Assembly (NCBI RefSeq): GCF_030689685.1
Contig: NZ_JAUYEY010000019.1
Coordinates: forward strand, 22,785-86,784
Reading direction: 5' to 3'
DNA from: Polaromonas sp.
Lineage (GTDB): Bacteria; Pseudomonadota; Gammaproteobacteria; Burkholderiales; Burkholderiaceae_C
DNA: 64,000 nt
In this document: piece by piece, positions 7,190-15,948 of the stretch
How the letters are laid out: every line of letters starts with the position of its first letter
Numbering within the stretch: position 1 is the first letter of the stretch
The notes under the pieces: generated by a model
Seen by the model: the letters and a program-made list of their open reading frames with translations, nothing else
Databases searched by the model: none
Told to the model about the DNA's origin: nothing
Position numbers and translations under genes: made by a program

Positions 7190-8605
7190 ATGGCAAAGAC
7201 CGTCGCAGACGTCATGAAAATGGTCAAGGAAAACGAAGTCAAGTTTGTTGACTTCCGTTTCACCGACACTCGGGGCAAAGAGCAGCACGTGACCGTGCCA
7301 GTGTCCCACTTTGACGAAGACAAATTCACCTCGGGCCATGCTTTCGACGGCTCCTCCGTGGCCGGCTGGAAGGGTATTGAAGCCTCCGACATGCAACTGA
7401 TGCCTGACCCGAAAACGGCCAACATCGACCCCTTCTTTGAAGAGACCACGCTGTTCATGAGCTGCGATGTGCTTGAGCCCGCTGACGGCAAGGCCTATGA
7501 TCGCGACCCGCGTTCCATCGCGCAGCGCGCCGAGGCTTACCTCAAGGCGTCCGGCCTGGGCGACACCGCCTACTTCGGTCCTGAGCCAGAATTTTTCATC
7601 TTCGACGACGTGCGCTGGAACACCGACATGTCGGGTACCTTCTTCAAGATCGAAGAATACGAAGCCCCCTGGAATTCAGGCGCCAAGCTTGAAGGCGGCA
7701 ACCGCGGCCACCGCCCGACCGTCAAGGGCGGCTACTTCCCGGTGCCTCCGGTCGACAGCACCCAGGACATGCGCGCCGAGATGTCCCTGATCCTCGAATC
7801 GCTGGGCATCCCGGTTGAAGTGTTCCACCACGAAGTGGCCGGCGCCGGCCAGAACGAAATCGGCACCAAGTTCAGCACGCTGGTCCAGCGCGCCGACTGG
7901 ACCCAGATCCTCAAATACGTGGTCCAAAACGTCGCCAACGCCTACGGCAAAACCGCGACTTTCATGCCCAAGCCCATCGTGGGCGACAACGGTTCCGGCA
8001 TGCACGTGCACCAGTCGATCTGGAAAGACGGCAAAAACCTGTTTGCCGGCGACGGTTACGCAGGTCTGTCGGACTTTGCGCTGTACTACATCGGCGGCAT
8101 CATCAAGCACGCCCGTGCATTGAACGCCATCACCAACCCGGGCACCAACAGCTACAAGCGTCTGGTGCCCGGTTACGAGGCACCGGTCAAGCTGGCTTAC
8201 TCGGCCAAAAACCGCTCGGCCTCGATCCGCATTCCTTACGTCGCCAATCCCAAAGGCCGCCGTATCGAGGCACGCTTCCCCGATCCACTGATGAACCCTT
8301 ACCTCGGCTTCTCGGCCCTGATGATGGCGGGTCTCGATGGCGTGGAAAACAAGATCCATCCCGGCGAGGCGGCCACCAAGGACCTGTACCATCTGCCGCC
8401 CGAGGAAGATGCGAAAGTGCCAACCGTGTGCCACAGCCTGGACCAGGCGCTGGACTGCCTCGACGTGGGCCGCAGCTTCCTGACCAAGGGCGGTGTGTTC
8501 ACCGACAGCATGATCGACGCCTACATCGAACTGAAAATGGGTGAAGTGACACGCCTGCGCCAGGCCACGCACCCGATCGAGTTCGACATGTATTACTCAC
8601 TGTAA
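7190..8605 (+). CDS. glnA: Glutamine synthetase, type I
   Basis: ATP-dependent ligation of ammonia to glutamate, the main ammonia-assimilating step. The 471-residue product has the GSI N-terminal beta-grasp part and the catalytic core, including EPEFFIFDD, the [13 protein letters not shown]/glutamate region, [17 protein letters not shown] and the adenylylation-site motif NLYH-like DLYHLPPEE, indicating control by GlnE. ATG 7190 follows CAGGAG at good spacing; the open frame upstream of it is leader. Sigma-54/NtrC signals precede it and an intrinsic terminator follows. Confidence 0.97.
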   Translation: MAKTVADVMKMVKENEVKFVDFRFTDTRGKEQHVTVPVSHFDEDKFTSGHAFDGSSVAGWKGIEASDMQLMPDPKTANIDPFFEETTLFMSCDVLEPADGKAYDRDPRSIAQRAEAYLKASGLGDTAYFGPEPEFFIFDDVRWNTDMSGTFFKIEEYEAPWNSGAKLEGGNRGHRPTVKGGYFPVPPVDSTQDMRAEMSLILESLGIPVEVFHHEVAGAGQNEIGTKFSTLVQRADWTQILKYVVQNVANAYGKTATFMPKPIVGDNGSGMHVHQSIWKDGKNLFAGDGYAGLSDFALYYIGGIIKHARALNAITNPGTNSYKRLVPGYEAPVKLAYSAKNRSASIRIPYVANPKGRRIEARFPDPLMNPYLGFSALMMAGLDGVENKIHPGEAATKDLYHLPPEEDAKVPTVCHSLDQALDCLDVGRSFLTKGGVFTDSMIDAYIELKMGEVTRLRQATHPIEFDMYYSL

Positions 8606-8624
8606 TTCCTTACAGTCTGTGGTC

Positions 8625-8657
8625 AAAAAAGGACGGCTTGTGCCGTCCTTTTTTATT
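8625..8657 (+). terminator. Intrinsic terminator after glnA
   Basis: GGACGGC-TTGT-GCCGTCC stem followed by TTTTTTATTT, preceded by AAAAAA, so it may work in both directions. Downstream ntrBC would then need read-through or its own promoter. Confidence 0.85.
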
Positions 8658-8753
8658 TCCTTGCAGGGTTATCAATTGCAGGATTTTGTTTTTCTTACCC
8701 TTTGCAGGATACTGACAGACCGTCCAAGCCTTAACAGGCACTTGGGGTTACGC

Positions 8754-9272
8754 ATGAAACCTACAGTACTTCTTTCAACCTTTCTAGTTCTCGCGGGCAG
8801 CCTGGTCGCCGCTTCCGCGCAGGAGCGCATCTACCGCTGCGCCGGAAAAGACGGCGCCACGCCAGAGTACATCAACAACGCCAGGGATGCCCAGGCTCGG
8901 GGCTGCAAACAGATCGATGGTGGCAACGTCACGGTGGTGCAGAGCACACCAGCGAGCCGTCCGGCGGTTGTTCGTGTGGCCGGGGCCGTGCAGGCCGCGC
9001 CCGTATCGAGCAGCAGCGAGCAACGTGCACGCGACAGCGACACACGGGCCATTCTCGAGTCCGAACTCAAAAAAGCCGAGATCAAGCTGGCCGAGCAGCA
9101 AAAAGAGTTCAACAAGGGCGAGCCGGAAAAGCAAGGCATTGAAAGCCGTAACTACCAGCGTTACCTCGACCGCGTGGCTGAAATGAAGGAAAGCATTGCA
9201 CGCCACGAAAGCGACATTGCCGGCTTGAAACGCGAAATCGGCCGCCTGCCGGCACCCACTGCCCGTCAGTAA
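8754..9272 (+). CDS. Secreted coiled-coil protein between glnA and ntrB
   Basis: A 172-residue hypothetical protein. It has a signal peptide (residues 1-22, ending AASAQ), then a short DUF4124-like stretch (RIYRCAGKDG..EYINN), a low-complexity Ser/Ala linker, and a charged heptad-rich helix from about residue 95 (LKKAEIKLAEQQKEFNKGE and MKESIARHESDIAGLKRE). ATG 8754 is preferred over the longer open frame because it starts the signal peptide. The role is unknown; the place between glnA and glnL hints at nothing proven about nitrogen. Confidence 0.7.
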   Translation: MKPTVLLSTFLVLAGSLVAASAQERIYRCAGKDGATPEYINNARDAQARGCKQIDGGNVTVVQSTPASRPAVVRVAGAVQAAPVSSSSEQRARDSDTRAILESELKKAEIKLAEQQKEFNKGEPEKQGIESRNYQRYLDRVAEMKESIARHESDIAGLKREIGRLPAPTARQ

Positions 9273-9307
9273 GCCAGTCCCGTTGCTTCTGCGTCAAAAT
9301 AGGACGC

Positions 9308-10402
9308 TTGAAAAAGCCAAACTTCTTCCCTGCCGCCGCTACCACTGCGGCGTCTTCACGCTTTCAGTCCTTTGACCTGCTGGCTACGCTGGTGGCTGTC
9401 GTGCGCACCAATGGTGTGGTGGTGTTTGCCAACGCAGCGCTCGAAGACGCGCTGGGCACCTCGCGTCGGACCATCGAGGGCTCGCAGTTACCCGACTGTT
9501 TCACCGAGCCGATGATCCTGCACAACGCGCTGGAAGGCGCGGGCAGCAACGAGTTTGCGGCGCTGCGTTACGACGCCTGGCTCAAGCCGCTGAACCGCGA
9601 GCCCATGCCGGTGCATGTGGTGGTGGCGCAGACCGACACGCCGGGCGAAGCGATTGTCGAGTTGCTGCCGCTGGAGCAGCAAGCCAAGCAGGACAGGGAA
9701 GAGCGGCTGATCGACCAGGCCCAGGCCAACAAGGAGCTGATCCGCAACCTGGCGCACGAGATCAAGAACCCGCTGGGCGGTATACGCGGCGCGGCGCAAC
9801 TGCTGCAGATGGATATCCAGTCTAAAGAGCTGACCGAATACACCCAGGTCATCATCCATGAGGCCGACCGGCTGCAGACCCTGGTGGACCGCCTGCTGGC
9901 GCCGCACCGTCGGCCTCACCTGGTGGGTGATGTGAATATTCACGAGGTTAGTGAACGCGTGCGCTCGCTGATTCTGGCCGAGTTTCCGAAAGGCCTGCGC
10001 GTGCTGCGCGACTACGACATCTCGATCCCCGACTTCCGTGGCGACCGCGAGCAGCTAATCCAGGCGGTTCTGAACATTGCCCACAACGCTGCGCAGGCGT
10101 TGGCCGAGCGCATTGCCGCCGGTGATGCGCAGATCAGTTTCAGGAGCCGGATTGCGCGGCAGGTGACTTTCGGCAAGCAGCGGTATCGCTTGGCACTGGA
10201 ATTGCATGTTATCGACAATGGACCGGGTGTTCCGGACTCCATCAAGGACCGTATCTTCTATCCCCTGATCTCGGGGCGCGAGGGCGGTTCCGGGCTGGGG
10301 CTGACACTGGCGCAAACCTTTATTCAGCAACATCACGGCTTGATCGAGTGCGACAGCGTCCCCGGTCGGACGGATTTCAAGCTGCTGATACCTTTGCCTT
10401 GA
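9308..10402 (+). CDS. glnL: Nitrogen regulation sensor kinase NtrB (GlnL)
   Basis: Histidine kinase/phosphatase that controls NtrC under PII. The 364-residue product has an N-terminal PAS-like sensor domain (about 20-120), the phosphoacceptor motif NLAHEIKNPLGG (His near residue 150) and an ATPase domain with N box (NIAHNAAQAL), DNGPGVP and GGSGLGLTLA. No membrane segment is seen, as expected for NtrB. The start is TTG 9308 with AGGACG upstream. It is followed after 54 bases by glnG. Confidence 0.93.
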   Translation: MKKPNFFPAAATTAASSRFQSFDLLATLVAVVRTNGVVVFANAALEDALGTSRRTIEGSQLPDCFTEPMILHNALEGAGSNEFAALRYDAWLKPLNREPMPVHVVVAQTDTPGEAIVELLPLEQQAKQDREERLIDQAQANKELIRNLAHEIKNPLGGIRGAAQLLQMDIQSKELTEYTQVIIHEADRLQTLVDRLLAPHRRPHLVGDVNIHEVSERVRSLILAEFPKGLRVLRDYDISIPDFRGDREQLIQAVLNIAHNAAQALAERIAAGDAQISFRSRIARQVTFGKQRYRLALELHVIDNGPGVPDSIKDRIFYPLISGREGGSGLGLTLAQTFIQQHHGLIECDSVPGRTDFKLLIPLP

Positions 10403-10456
10403 AACCGTCACCTTCATTGATGGATAACCGGTAGAAGTACCAAAGGGATAAAAAAC

Positions 10457-11998
10457 ATGAAACCGATCTGGATTGTTGACGATGACCAGTCCATCCGGTT
10501 TGTGCTGGAAAAGGCCTTGCTGCGCGAAGGCCTGCCAACCCGCAGCTTCATCAACCCGCGCGAGGTGCTGGCGGCACTGGACATTGCCACCGACGACGAC
10601 GGCCCACAAGTGCTGGTCAGCGACATCCGCATGCCCGGTGGCTCCGGCCTGGACCTTCTTTCCACCGTCAAGGAAAAACATCCCGGCCTGCCCGTCATCA
10701 TCATGACGGCGTTCTCCGACCTCGACAGCGCGGTCTCGGCCTTTCAGGGCGGCGCTTTCGAATACCTGCCCAAGCCCTTCGACCTGACCAAGGCGGTCGA
10801 GCTGATCCGCCGCGCCGTGGAAGAAAGCCAGCGCGAGGAAGTGGCCGAAGAACGCATGGCCGCCACGCCCGAGATGCTGGGCCAGGCGCCGGCCATGCAG
10901 GACGTGTTCCGCGCGATCGGCCGGCTCAGCCAGAGCAATGTCACGGTGATGATCACTGGCGAGTCCGGCTCCGGCAAGGAACTGGTGGCACGCGCGCTGC
11001 ACAAACATTCGCCGCGTGCCAACGGGCCCTTCGTGGCCATCAACACCGCCGCCATCCCCAAGGACTTGCTGGAGTCCGAGCTGTTCGGCCATGAACGCGG
11101 CGCCTTCACCGGCGCGCAAACCATGCGCCGCGGCCGCTTCGAGCAGGCCGATGGCGGCACGCTGTTTCTCGACGAGATCGGCGACATGCCCTTCGATTTG
11201 CAGACGCGGCTGCTGCGGGTGCTCTCCGACGGCAACTTCTACCGCGTCGGGGGTCACAATGCCGTCAAAACCAATGTGCGCGTGATCGCCGCCACCCACC
11301 AGGACCTGGAGCAACGCGTCAAGGAAGGCGGCTTCCGCGAGGATTTGTTCCACCGCCTCAACGTGATCCGCCTGCGCCTGCCGGCGCTGCGCGAGCGGCG
11401 TGAAGACGTGTTCATGCTGACGCGCCACTTCCTGCAGCAAAGCGCCAAGCAGCTCGGCGTGGTCGAACCCAAGCGAATTTCTGACGCGGCGTTGCAAAAG
11501 CTCAGCACCTTTGGTTTTCCCGGCAATGTCCGCCAACTCGAAAACATTTGCCACTGGCTGACCGTGATGGCCCCGGCCCAGGTCATCGAGGCCAAAGACT
11601 TGCCGCCCGAGGTGCTGGACGCTGCGCCCGAGCCGCTGCGCGCGCCTGCGCCCGTGCTGGTCGAAGGCGGTGCGGTGGTCCGTCATACATCCTCGCCGGA
11701 TGCCGGCATGGCTGCTGCTGTGGACTCTGCGCCTGTCGAGAAAATCTCGTTGGCGCCTGCGAACCTCGGGCTGTCGCTGCCGGGGAGCACCTGGGAAACC
11801 GGGCTGGAGGCCGAGGCCATGGCCCTGCTGGCCACTGGCCGCAGCGATGTCTGGGACGTGCTGACCCGGCGTTTCGAGTCCAAGCTGATCCAGACTGCGT
11901 TGCTCAACACCCGCGGCCGCCGCATTGAAGCCGCACAAAAGCTGGGTATAGGCCGCAACACCATCACGCGAAAGATCCAGGAGCTCAATCTGGAGTGA
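10457..11998 (+). CDS. glnG: Nitrogen regulator NtrC (GlnG), sigma-54 activator
   Basis: A 513-residue response regulator. The receiver domain (1-125) carries DDD near the N-terminus and the phospho-Asp in LVSDIRMPGGSGL. The central AAA+ domain has Walker A GESGSGKE, the sigma-54 contact loop GAFTGA and a Walker B-type TLFLDEIGDM. A Fis-type helix-turn-helix ends the protein (GRRIEAAQKLGIGRNTITRK). AAAGGGAT precedes ATG 10457. It probably activates the sigma-54 promoter of glnA in this window. Confidence 0.95.
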   Translation: MKPIWIVDDDQSIRFVLEKALLREGLPTRSFINPREVLAALDIATDDDGPQVLVSDIRMPGGSGLDLLSTVKEKHPGLPVIIMTAFSDLDSAVSAFQGGAFEYLPKPFDLTKAVELIRRAVEESQREEVAEERMAATPEMLGQAPAMQDVFRAIGRLSQSNVTVMITGESGSGKELVARALHKHSPRANGPFVAINTAAIPKDLLESELFGHERGAFTGAQTMRRGRFEQADGGTLFLDEIGDMPFDLQTRLLRVLSDGNFYRVGGHNAVKTNVRVIAATHQDLEQRVKEGGFREDLFHRLNVIRLRLPALRERREDVFMLTRHFLQQSAKQLGVVEPKRISDAALQKLSTFGFPGNVRQLENICHWLTVMAPAQVIEAKDLPPEVLDAAPEPLRAPAPVLVEGGAVVRHTSSPDAGMAAAVDSAPVEKISLAPANLGLSLPGSTWETGLEAEAMALLATGRSDVWDVLTRRFESKLIQTALLNTRGRRIEAAQKLGIGRNTITRKIQELNLE

Positions 11999-12095
11999 TG
12001 GAGCCCCCACGCTTGTCGCTTCGCGTACTGCGCTGCCCCCCGAGGGGGCGCTGCGCCTGCGGGCCGGCAAAGCCGGACCCGCGGCCCCTGCTTGA
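11998..12095 (+). repeat. Family A repeat after glnG
   Basis: The block starts GAGCCCCCACGCTTGTCGCT, continues TGCCCCCCGAGGGGGCGCTG and ends GCGGCCCCTGCTTGA. It begins at the glnG stop codon. A further common proteobacterial repeat, GTTCGTCCTGAGCTTGTCGA, follows at 12130-12156. The rest of the gap to 12226 shows nothing else. Confidence 0.85.
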
Positions 12096-12226
12096 AAAGA
12101 GATGCCTCCGCAGGCGTCGCTATTTATCCGTTCGTCCTGAGCTTGTCGAAGGATGCCCCCCTGAGGGAGACGCTGCTTGAATGTAGATCCCGCGTGGACC
12201 GTGTCGCTCTGATTTAAAGTCCAGGC

Positions 12227-12490
12227 ATGAGCCGTTTATCCCTGACCCGCGACAAGATATACAAAACTGTGGCGCGCCAGTTGCATGGCAAAGTGCCGTG
12301 CTGGGTCTGTGGTGAACATGTGTTGCCGGCGGCTGCGACGCTGGAACACATCCAGCCGCTCAGCGAGGGCGGCAACAGCCATGCAGAGAACCTGGCCATC
12401 AGCCACGAGCTCTGCAACAGCCAGCGCCACGCCAAAGGCGTTGTTGCCGGCTCTATCGACTCACCGGGGCGGGTCGCCCGCAGTTTATGA
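12227..12490 (+). CDS. Small HNH endonuclease domain protein
   Basis: An 87-residue protein that is almost only an HNH fold: CWVC (zinc-type pair), then LEHIQPLSEGG with the His of the first motif, NLAISHELCN and the closing His/Arg region. It is a stand-alone HNH nuclease of unknown target. The start ATG 12227 is the first in frame; no strong ribosome-binding site was noticed. It converges on xth, with a family B repeat between the two. Confidence 0.75.
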   Translation: MSRLSLTRDKIYKTVARQLHGKVPCWVCGEHVLPAAATLEHIQPLSEGGNSHAENLAISHELCNSQRHAKGVVAGSIDSPGRVARSL

Positions 12491-12493
12491 ATG

Positions 12494-12551
12494 AAATCGG
12501 CCACCAGCCCATAGCGGGCGGGCGTGAACAGCTATTTTATTTATAGCAAAT
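12494..12551 (-). repeat. Family B repeat containing the xth stop codon
   Basis: AAATCGGCCACCAGCCCATA, GCGGGCGGGCGTGAACAGCT and TTATAGCAAATC match the reverse family B order. The xth stop codon (TAA on the minus strand, 12541-12543) lies inside the repeat, so the last residues of Xth come from it. Confidence 0.8.
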
Positions 12552-13323
12552 CAAGGTGGGCGACGACCGGCACATGGTCGCTGGGGCGCTCGTTTTTGCG
12601 CGGCAGCTTGTCGATCACGCAGCTTTGTACCAGCGGTTTGAGCGCGTCGCTGACCAGGATGTAGTCGATGCGAAGGCCACGGTTGCGGCGGAAGGCGAAG
12701 TCGCGGTAGTCCCACCAGGAGTAACTTTTCTCGGGCTGCTCGAACAAGCGGAAGGCGTCGTGCAAACCCAAACCTAGCAGCGCCTTCAGGTGCTCGCGCT
12801 CCTCGGTCGTGTGGTGGATGGTTTCGCGCAGGCCTTCGGCGTCGTAGGTGTCGCGGTCGTCGAAGGTGATGTTGAAGTCGCCGACCAGCACCAGATTCGG
12901 CTGCGCTGCCAGCTCCTGGCCCAGCCAGTTGCGCAGGCCTTCGAGCCACTTCATCTTGTACTCAAATTTCTCGGTACCGGGTGCCTGGCCGTTGACGAAA
13001 TAAGCGTTGACCAGACGCAACTCGCCCTGTGGCGTGTCCAGGGTAGCGGCAATCACACGCGATTGCTCGTCGGTGAAACCGACGATGTTTTTCACGATGT
13101 TGCGCGCGGGGTTGCGGCTCAGAATCGCCACGCCGTTGTAGGTCTTCTGGCCGAAGACCGCGCTCTGGTAACCGGCGGCGGCCAGCGCTTCGAGCGGGAA
13201 CTTGTCGTCGCTGAGCTTGAGCTCCTGCAGGCACAGCGCATCAACCGGGTTGGTGGCCAGCCAGTCCAGCACCTGCGGCAGGCGCACCGCCAGCGAATTC
13301 ACATTCCAGGTAGCGATTTTCAT
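12541..13323 (-). CDS. xth: Exodeoxyribonuclease III
   Basis: A 260-residue Mg-dependent AP endonuclease/3'-5' exonuclease of base-excision repair. It starts MKIATWNVNSLAVRLPQVL and holds the family's metal and catalytic motifs LQELK, GDFNI, the YSWWDYR loop, RIDYILVS and the C-terminal SDHVPV. ATG 13323 overlaps the folA stop by 4 bases, so it is probably translationally coupled in a thyA - fosX-like - folA - xth series. Its 3' end is made by a family B repeat. Confidence 0.93.
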   Translation of the reverse strand: MKIATWNVNSLAVRLPQVLDWLATNPVDALCLQELKLSDDKFPLEALAAAGYQSAVFGQKTYNGVAILSRNPARNIVKNIVGFTDEQSRVIAATLDTPQGELRLVNAYFVNGQAPGTEKFEYKMKWLEGLRNWLGQELAAQPNLVLVGDFNITFDDRDTYDAEGLRETIHHTTEEREHLKALLGLGLHDAFRLFEQPEKSYSWWDYRDFAFRRNRGLRIDYILVSDALKPLVQSCVIDKLPRKNERPSDHVPVVAHLDLL

Positions 13324-13814
13324 GGGCGCTCCAGCGTGACAAAACTGAAAGGCAGGCCCTTGGCCGAGACGTGTGTGCTGCGCGCAGTTTCGCGCCAGGC
13401 AGGGCCCAGGGCGGGCGCGTGGGCATCGCCGTCGAAGTCCTGGGCGATCTCGGTGACTTCGGCGCGTGCGGCCAGCGGCTCGGCCTGGGCATAAATTTGC
13501 GCGCCGCCTATGACCCAAATTTCCGGGGCGGGGCTCGCCTGCTGCAGGGCTTCTTCCAGGCTGGCGGCACGCTGCGCTCCCTCGGCCTGCCAGTCGTCAT
13601 TGCGTGTAATCACAATGTTGGTCCGGCCCGGTAGTGGACGAAATTTAGGTGGCAATGAGTCCCAGGTTTTCCGACCCATAACCACCGGGCAACCCTGGGT
13701 GAGCTGTTTGAAGTGCGCGAGATCTTCCGGCAAATGCCAGGGCATGACGCCGTCCTTGCCGATGACGCCGTTGGCGGCGCGCGCGTAGATCAGGTTGATG
13801 CTGGGAGAAATCAT
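13320..13814 (-). CDS. folA: Dihydrofolate reductase
   Basis: NADPH-dependent reduction of dihydrofolate to tetrahydrofolate. The 164-residue protein has INLIYARAANGVIGKDGVMPWHLPEDL-type N-terminal segments (substrate-binding Asp/Glu in WHLPEDL), VVMGRKTWDSLP and IWVIGGAQIYAQA, as in bacterial DHFR. It overlaps the fosX-like gene and xth by 4 bases each, indicating coupled translation. Placement with thyA is functional: ThyA makes dihydrofolate and FolA recycles it. Confidence 0.96.
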   Translation of the reverse strand: MISPSINLIYARAANGVIGKDGVMPWHLPEDLAHFKQLTQGCPVVMGRKTWDSLPPKFRPLPGRTNIVITRNDDWQAEGAQRAASLEEALQQASPAPEIWVIGGAQIYAQAEPLAARAEVTEIAQDFDGDAHAPALGPAWRETARSTHVSAKGLPFSFVTLERP

Positions 13815-14215
13815 GCGCGGTAGTTCCTGAGCCGTTCTTCCAGCGTTCCTGTGTGCAGTTCAAACAGGTGGTTGTCAAAATCATAAAAATACAGCGATTG
13901 CCCTTCACCTGGAACGCGCGGGCGTGGCTCCTTGACTTCGGCGCCTATGGCTCGCAGCCTGACTTCAAAGTCGGCCAGCTCATCCGCCTCGACCTTCAAT
14001 GCCAGATGGCGGTAGCTGCGATCCGCTGGAGGCTCGCCCTCCATGGCTGCCAGCCAGGTGTCACCAAGAACAAAAAACTTTTCCCGTGCCAGAGAGAAAT
14101 TTTTTGCATTGCTGTCGTAGACCTCTTTGGCACCGAGGCCTTCACACAAAAAGGTCGCCATGCGGTCCAGATCGCGCACGATGAAGGTGATGTGGCTGAC
14201 GCCCTGCACTGGCAT
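13811..14215 (-). CDS. fosX: FosX-like fosfomycin hydrolase / VOC family protein
   Basis: A 134-residue vicinal-oxygen-chelate metalloenzyme. The sequence follows FosX of Listeria closely as remembered (133 residues): GVSHITFIVRDL, FSLAREKFFVL, YRHLALKVEA and YFYDFDNHLFELHTGTLEER. The presumed metal ligands His8, His70 and Glu119 and the general base Glu45 are present. FosX opens the fosfomycin epoxide with water. ATG 14215 was chosen by homology; the open frame begins 66 bases earlier. It sits between thyA and folA with a 4-base overlap to folA. Activity is inferred; other VOC enzymes are possible. Confidence 0.75.
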   Translation of the reverse strand: MPVQGVSHITFIVRDLDRMATFLCEGLGAKEVYDSNAKNFSLAREKFFVLGDTWLAAMEGEPPADRSYRHLALKVEADELADFEVRLRAIGAEVKEPRPRVPGEGQSLYFYDFDNHLFELHTGTLEERLRNYRA

Positions 14216-14225
14216 GGCTAAACTA

Positions 14226-14420
14226 TCGCCTCCCAAACCAAGCAGTTCGCAAAGGACGCAGGTGTCGGCGCCCAGCGGCACTCCGGCGCGGCTATCCCCG
14301 CTTTGCGGGGCCCCTCGCCTACCGTCGCCTCCCGAACGAAGTAGGTTTCAGAAGGCACAGGTGTCGACTCCCAGCGGCCTTCGCGCGGTGTCGATCCCCG
14401 CTTTGCGGGGCCCCTCGCCA
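14226..14420. repeat. Tandem direct repeat, two units of about 100 bp
   Basis: TCGCCTCCC starts at 14226 and again at 14325; CAGGTGTCG and CCCAGCGGC recur in between; ATCCCCGCTTTGCGGGGCCC occurs at 14294 and 14394, each with a CCCCGC-TTT-GCGGGG hairpin. The two imperfect units fill the gap between thyA and the fosX-like gene. Confidence 0.85.
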
Positions 14421-14426
14421 GTGCGC

Positions 14427-15275
14427 TCATACCGCTACAGGCGCCTTGATCGTCGCATGGTGCTGGTAGTCGACAAACTCGAAGTCTTCGAACTCGTAGC
14501 CAAAAATCGAGTCGGGTTTGCGCTTGATCTTCAGCGTCGGGTAGGGGAAGGGCGCGCGGCTCAGTTGCAGCGCCACCTGCTCGGCGTGGTTGCTGTAGAT
14601 GTGGCAATCACCGCCAGTCCAGATGAAGTCGCCGATGTCGAGGTCGCACTGCTGAGCCACCATGTGGGTTAGCAGCGCGTAACTCGCGATGTTGAAGGGC
14701 ACGCCGAGGAAGATGTCGGCACTGCGCTGGTAAAGCTGGCAGCTCAGTTTGCCCTTGCCACCGGCCTCGGTGGCGGGCGCCACATAAAACTGGAAGAAGG
14801 CATGGCAGGGCATCAGCGCCATCTTCGACAGCTCGGCCACGTTCCAGGCGCTGACGATGATGCGGCGCGAATCCGGGTTGGTTTTCAGTGTCTTGATGAC
14901 ATCGCTGATCTGGTCGATGTGACCGCCGTCCGGCGTCGGCCAACTGCGCCATTGCACGCCGTAAACCGGCCCGAGGTCGCCGTCCTCGCGCGCCCACTCG
15001 TCCCAGATTGTGACGCCGCGTTCCTTCAGCCAGTTGTTGTCGCTGGAGCCCTGCAAAAACCACAGCAACTCTTGGATGATAGAGCGCAGGTGCACCTTCT
15101 TGGTCGTCACCAGCGGAAAGCCTTCGTTGAGATCAAAACGCATCTGGTAGCCAAACACGCTTTTGGTGCCGGTGCCGGTGCGGTCGGCCTTGAATACGCC
15201 GTGGGTATCCACATGGCGCATGAAATCTTCGTACTGGGAGCGGATGGGACGGCTGGACGCGGAAGTCGGAATCAT
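14427..15275 (-). CDS. thyA: Thymidylate synthase
   Basis: Methylates dUMP to dTMP using methylene-tetrahydrofolate. The 282-residue protein has the phosphate-binding RTGTGT, the folate region [14 protein letters not shown], the catalytic Cys in [29 protein letters not shown] and the GDCHIYSNH motif. ATG 15275 gives about a dozen extra residues before the usual start and is acceptable. It is followed by the tandem repeat and then the fosX-like and folA genes, and preceded by ccdAB on the same strand, 26 bases away. Confidence 0.96.
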   Translation of the reverse strand: MIPTSASSRPIRSQYEDFMRHVDTHGVFKADRTGTGTKSVFGYQMRFDLNEGFPLVTTKKVHLRSIIQELLWFLQGSSDNNWLKERGVTIWDEWAREDGDLGPVYGVQWRSWPTPDGGHIDQISDVIKTLKTNPDSRRIIVSAWNVAELSKMALMPCHAFFQFYVAPATEAGGKGKLSCQLYQRSADIFLGVPFNIASYALLTHMVAQQCDLDIGDFIWTGGDCHIYSNHAEQVALQLSRAPFPYPTLKIKRKPDSIFGYEFEDFEFVDYQHHATIKAPVAV

Positions 15276-15301
15276 GAAGAAGCTTTCTGGGCGTATCGGT
15301 A

Positions 15302-15616
15302 TCAGTAAGCGCCAAACAATGCGTCCAGGGCGTCCTGGACCAAGGCCTGTTGGGGTTGCAGGCTGGCCACCGGTGTGTGCAGCCAGTTGCGCGGAAAGGT
15401 CGCCATGGTGGGTGTGTCCAGAACGACTTTGCGGCCCGCTACGGAGAAAGTGGGGTGCACTCTTTCAAGCCGCGCTCCATGCATCTTGGCATCGCGCAAG
15501 GGGATGACGATGCGCGTTTCGACGCCGCTGAGATGATCGTTTTGGACGTCGAGCACAAAAGGCGTATGGGCGTGTTCGGATTTTTCCGGGTTGGCGTAAA
15601 CGTCAAAGCGCGCCAT
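15302..15616 (-). CDS. ccdB: CcdB family toxin
   Basis: A 104-residue gyrase-poison type toxin. Family sequence is clear: [10 protein letters not shown] at the start, [35 protein letters not shown] and the C-terminal [14 protein letters not shown]. CcdB poisons DNA gyrase through its C-terminal residues. It starts 4 bases after the ccdA stop codon, the usual arrangement. It looks complete and probably functional. Confidence 0.88.
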   Translation of the reverse strand: MARFDVYANPEKSEHAHTPFVLDVQNDHLSGVETRIVIPLRDAKMHGARLERVHPTFSVAGRKVVLDTPTMATFPRNWLHTPVASLQPQQALVQDALDALFGAY

Positions 15617-15619
15617 CGG

Positions 15620-15910
15620 TCAGGCAGCTTTCTTGTCTTTGGTGCTCGTCCGGCCATCGCCCATGCTGCGGGCGAAAGTCCGGTATTTCGCGCCCCAAAT
15701 GCCGTGTTCCCGAATTCGCTCGTTGTAAGCTTCGATGGCCTCTTTGTTGCGCTCATTCCACTGCTCCCAATAGCGCCGCTCCACTTCCCTGGTCAGCAAT
15801 TCATTGACCGTCTGGGAGACATTCATGCCCATTTCACGAGCGGCCTCCAGCACCTTTGAATTGAGCGACAGATTGGTGGCTTTTTTGGGGGCGTGATCAA
15901 ATTTGAGCAT
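15620..15910 (-). CDS. ccdA: CcdA family antitoxin
   Basis: A 96-residue antitoxin. The N-terminal part has the ribbon-helix-helix pattern (ATNLSLNSKVLEAAREMGMN), followed by an acidic/aromatic helix (RRYWEQWNERNKEAIEAYN) that in CcdA wraps CcdB. The C-terminus extends some 20 residues beyond F-plasmid CcdA. ATG 15910 lies 20 bases downstream of a perfect palindrome likely bound by the CcdA-CcdB complex. Confidence 0.88.
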   Translation of the reverse strand: MLKFDHAPKKATNLSLNSKVLEAAREMGMNVSQTVNELLTREVERRYWEQWNERNKEAIEAYNERIREHGIWGAKYRTFARSMGDGRTSTKDKKAA

Positions 15911-15929
15911 GATTGGCCTTCATGAACGA

Positions 15930-15948
15930 TGCGCATATTATATGCGCA
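15930..15948. promoter_or_regulatory. Palindromic operator ahead of ccdA
   Basis: TGCGCATA-TTA-TATGCGCA, perfect 8-base arms. It lies just upstream of ccdA and overlaps the stop codon of the FAD dehydrogenase gene. Autoregulation by the CcdAB complex is known for the family; binding here is inferred. Confidence 0.6.

Noticed and set aside
10055..12070. 671-codon open frame on the minus strand
   Set aside because: Antisense shadow of glnL and glnG in GC-rich codons; the plus-strand genes are certain.
14226..14420. Possible CRISPR-like array
   Set aside because: Only two long imperfect units without short regular repeats and spacers, and no cas genes.
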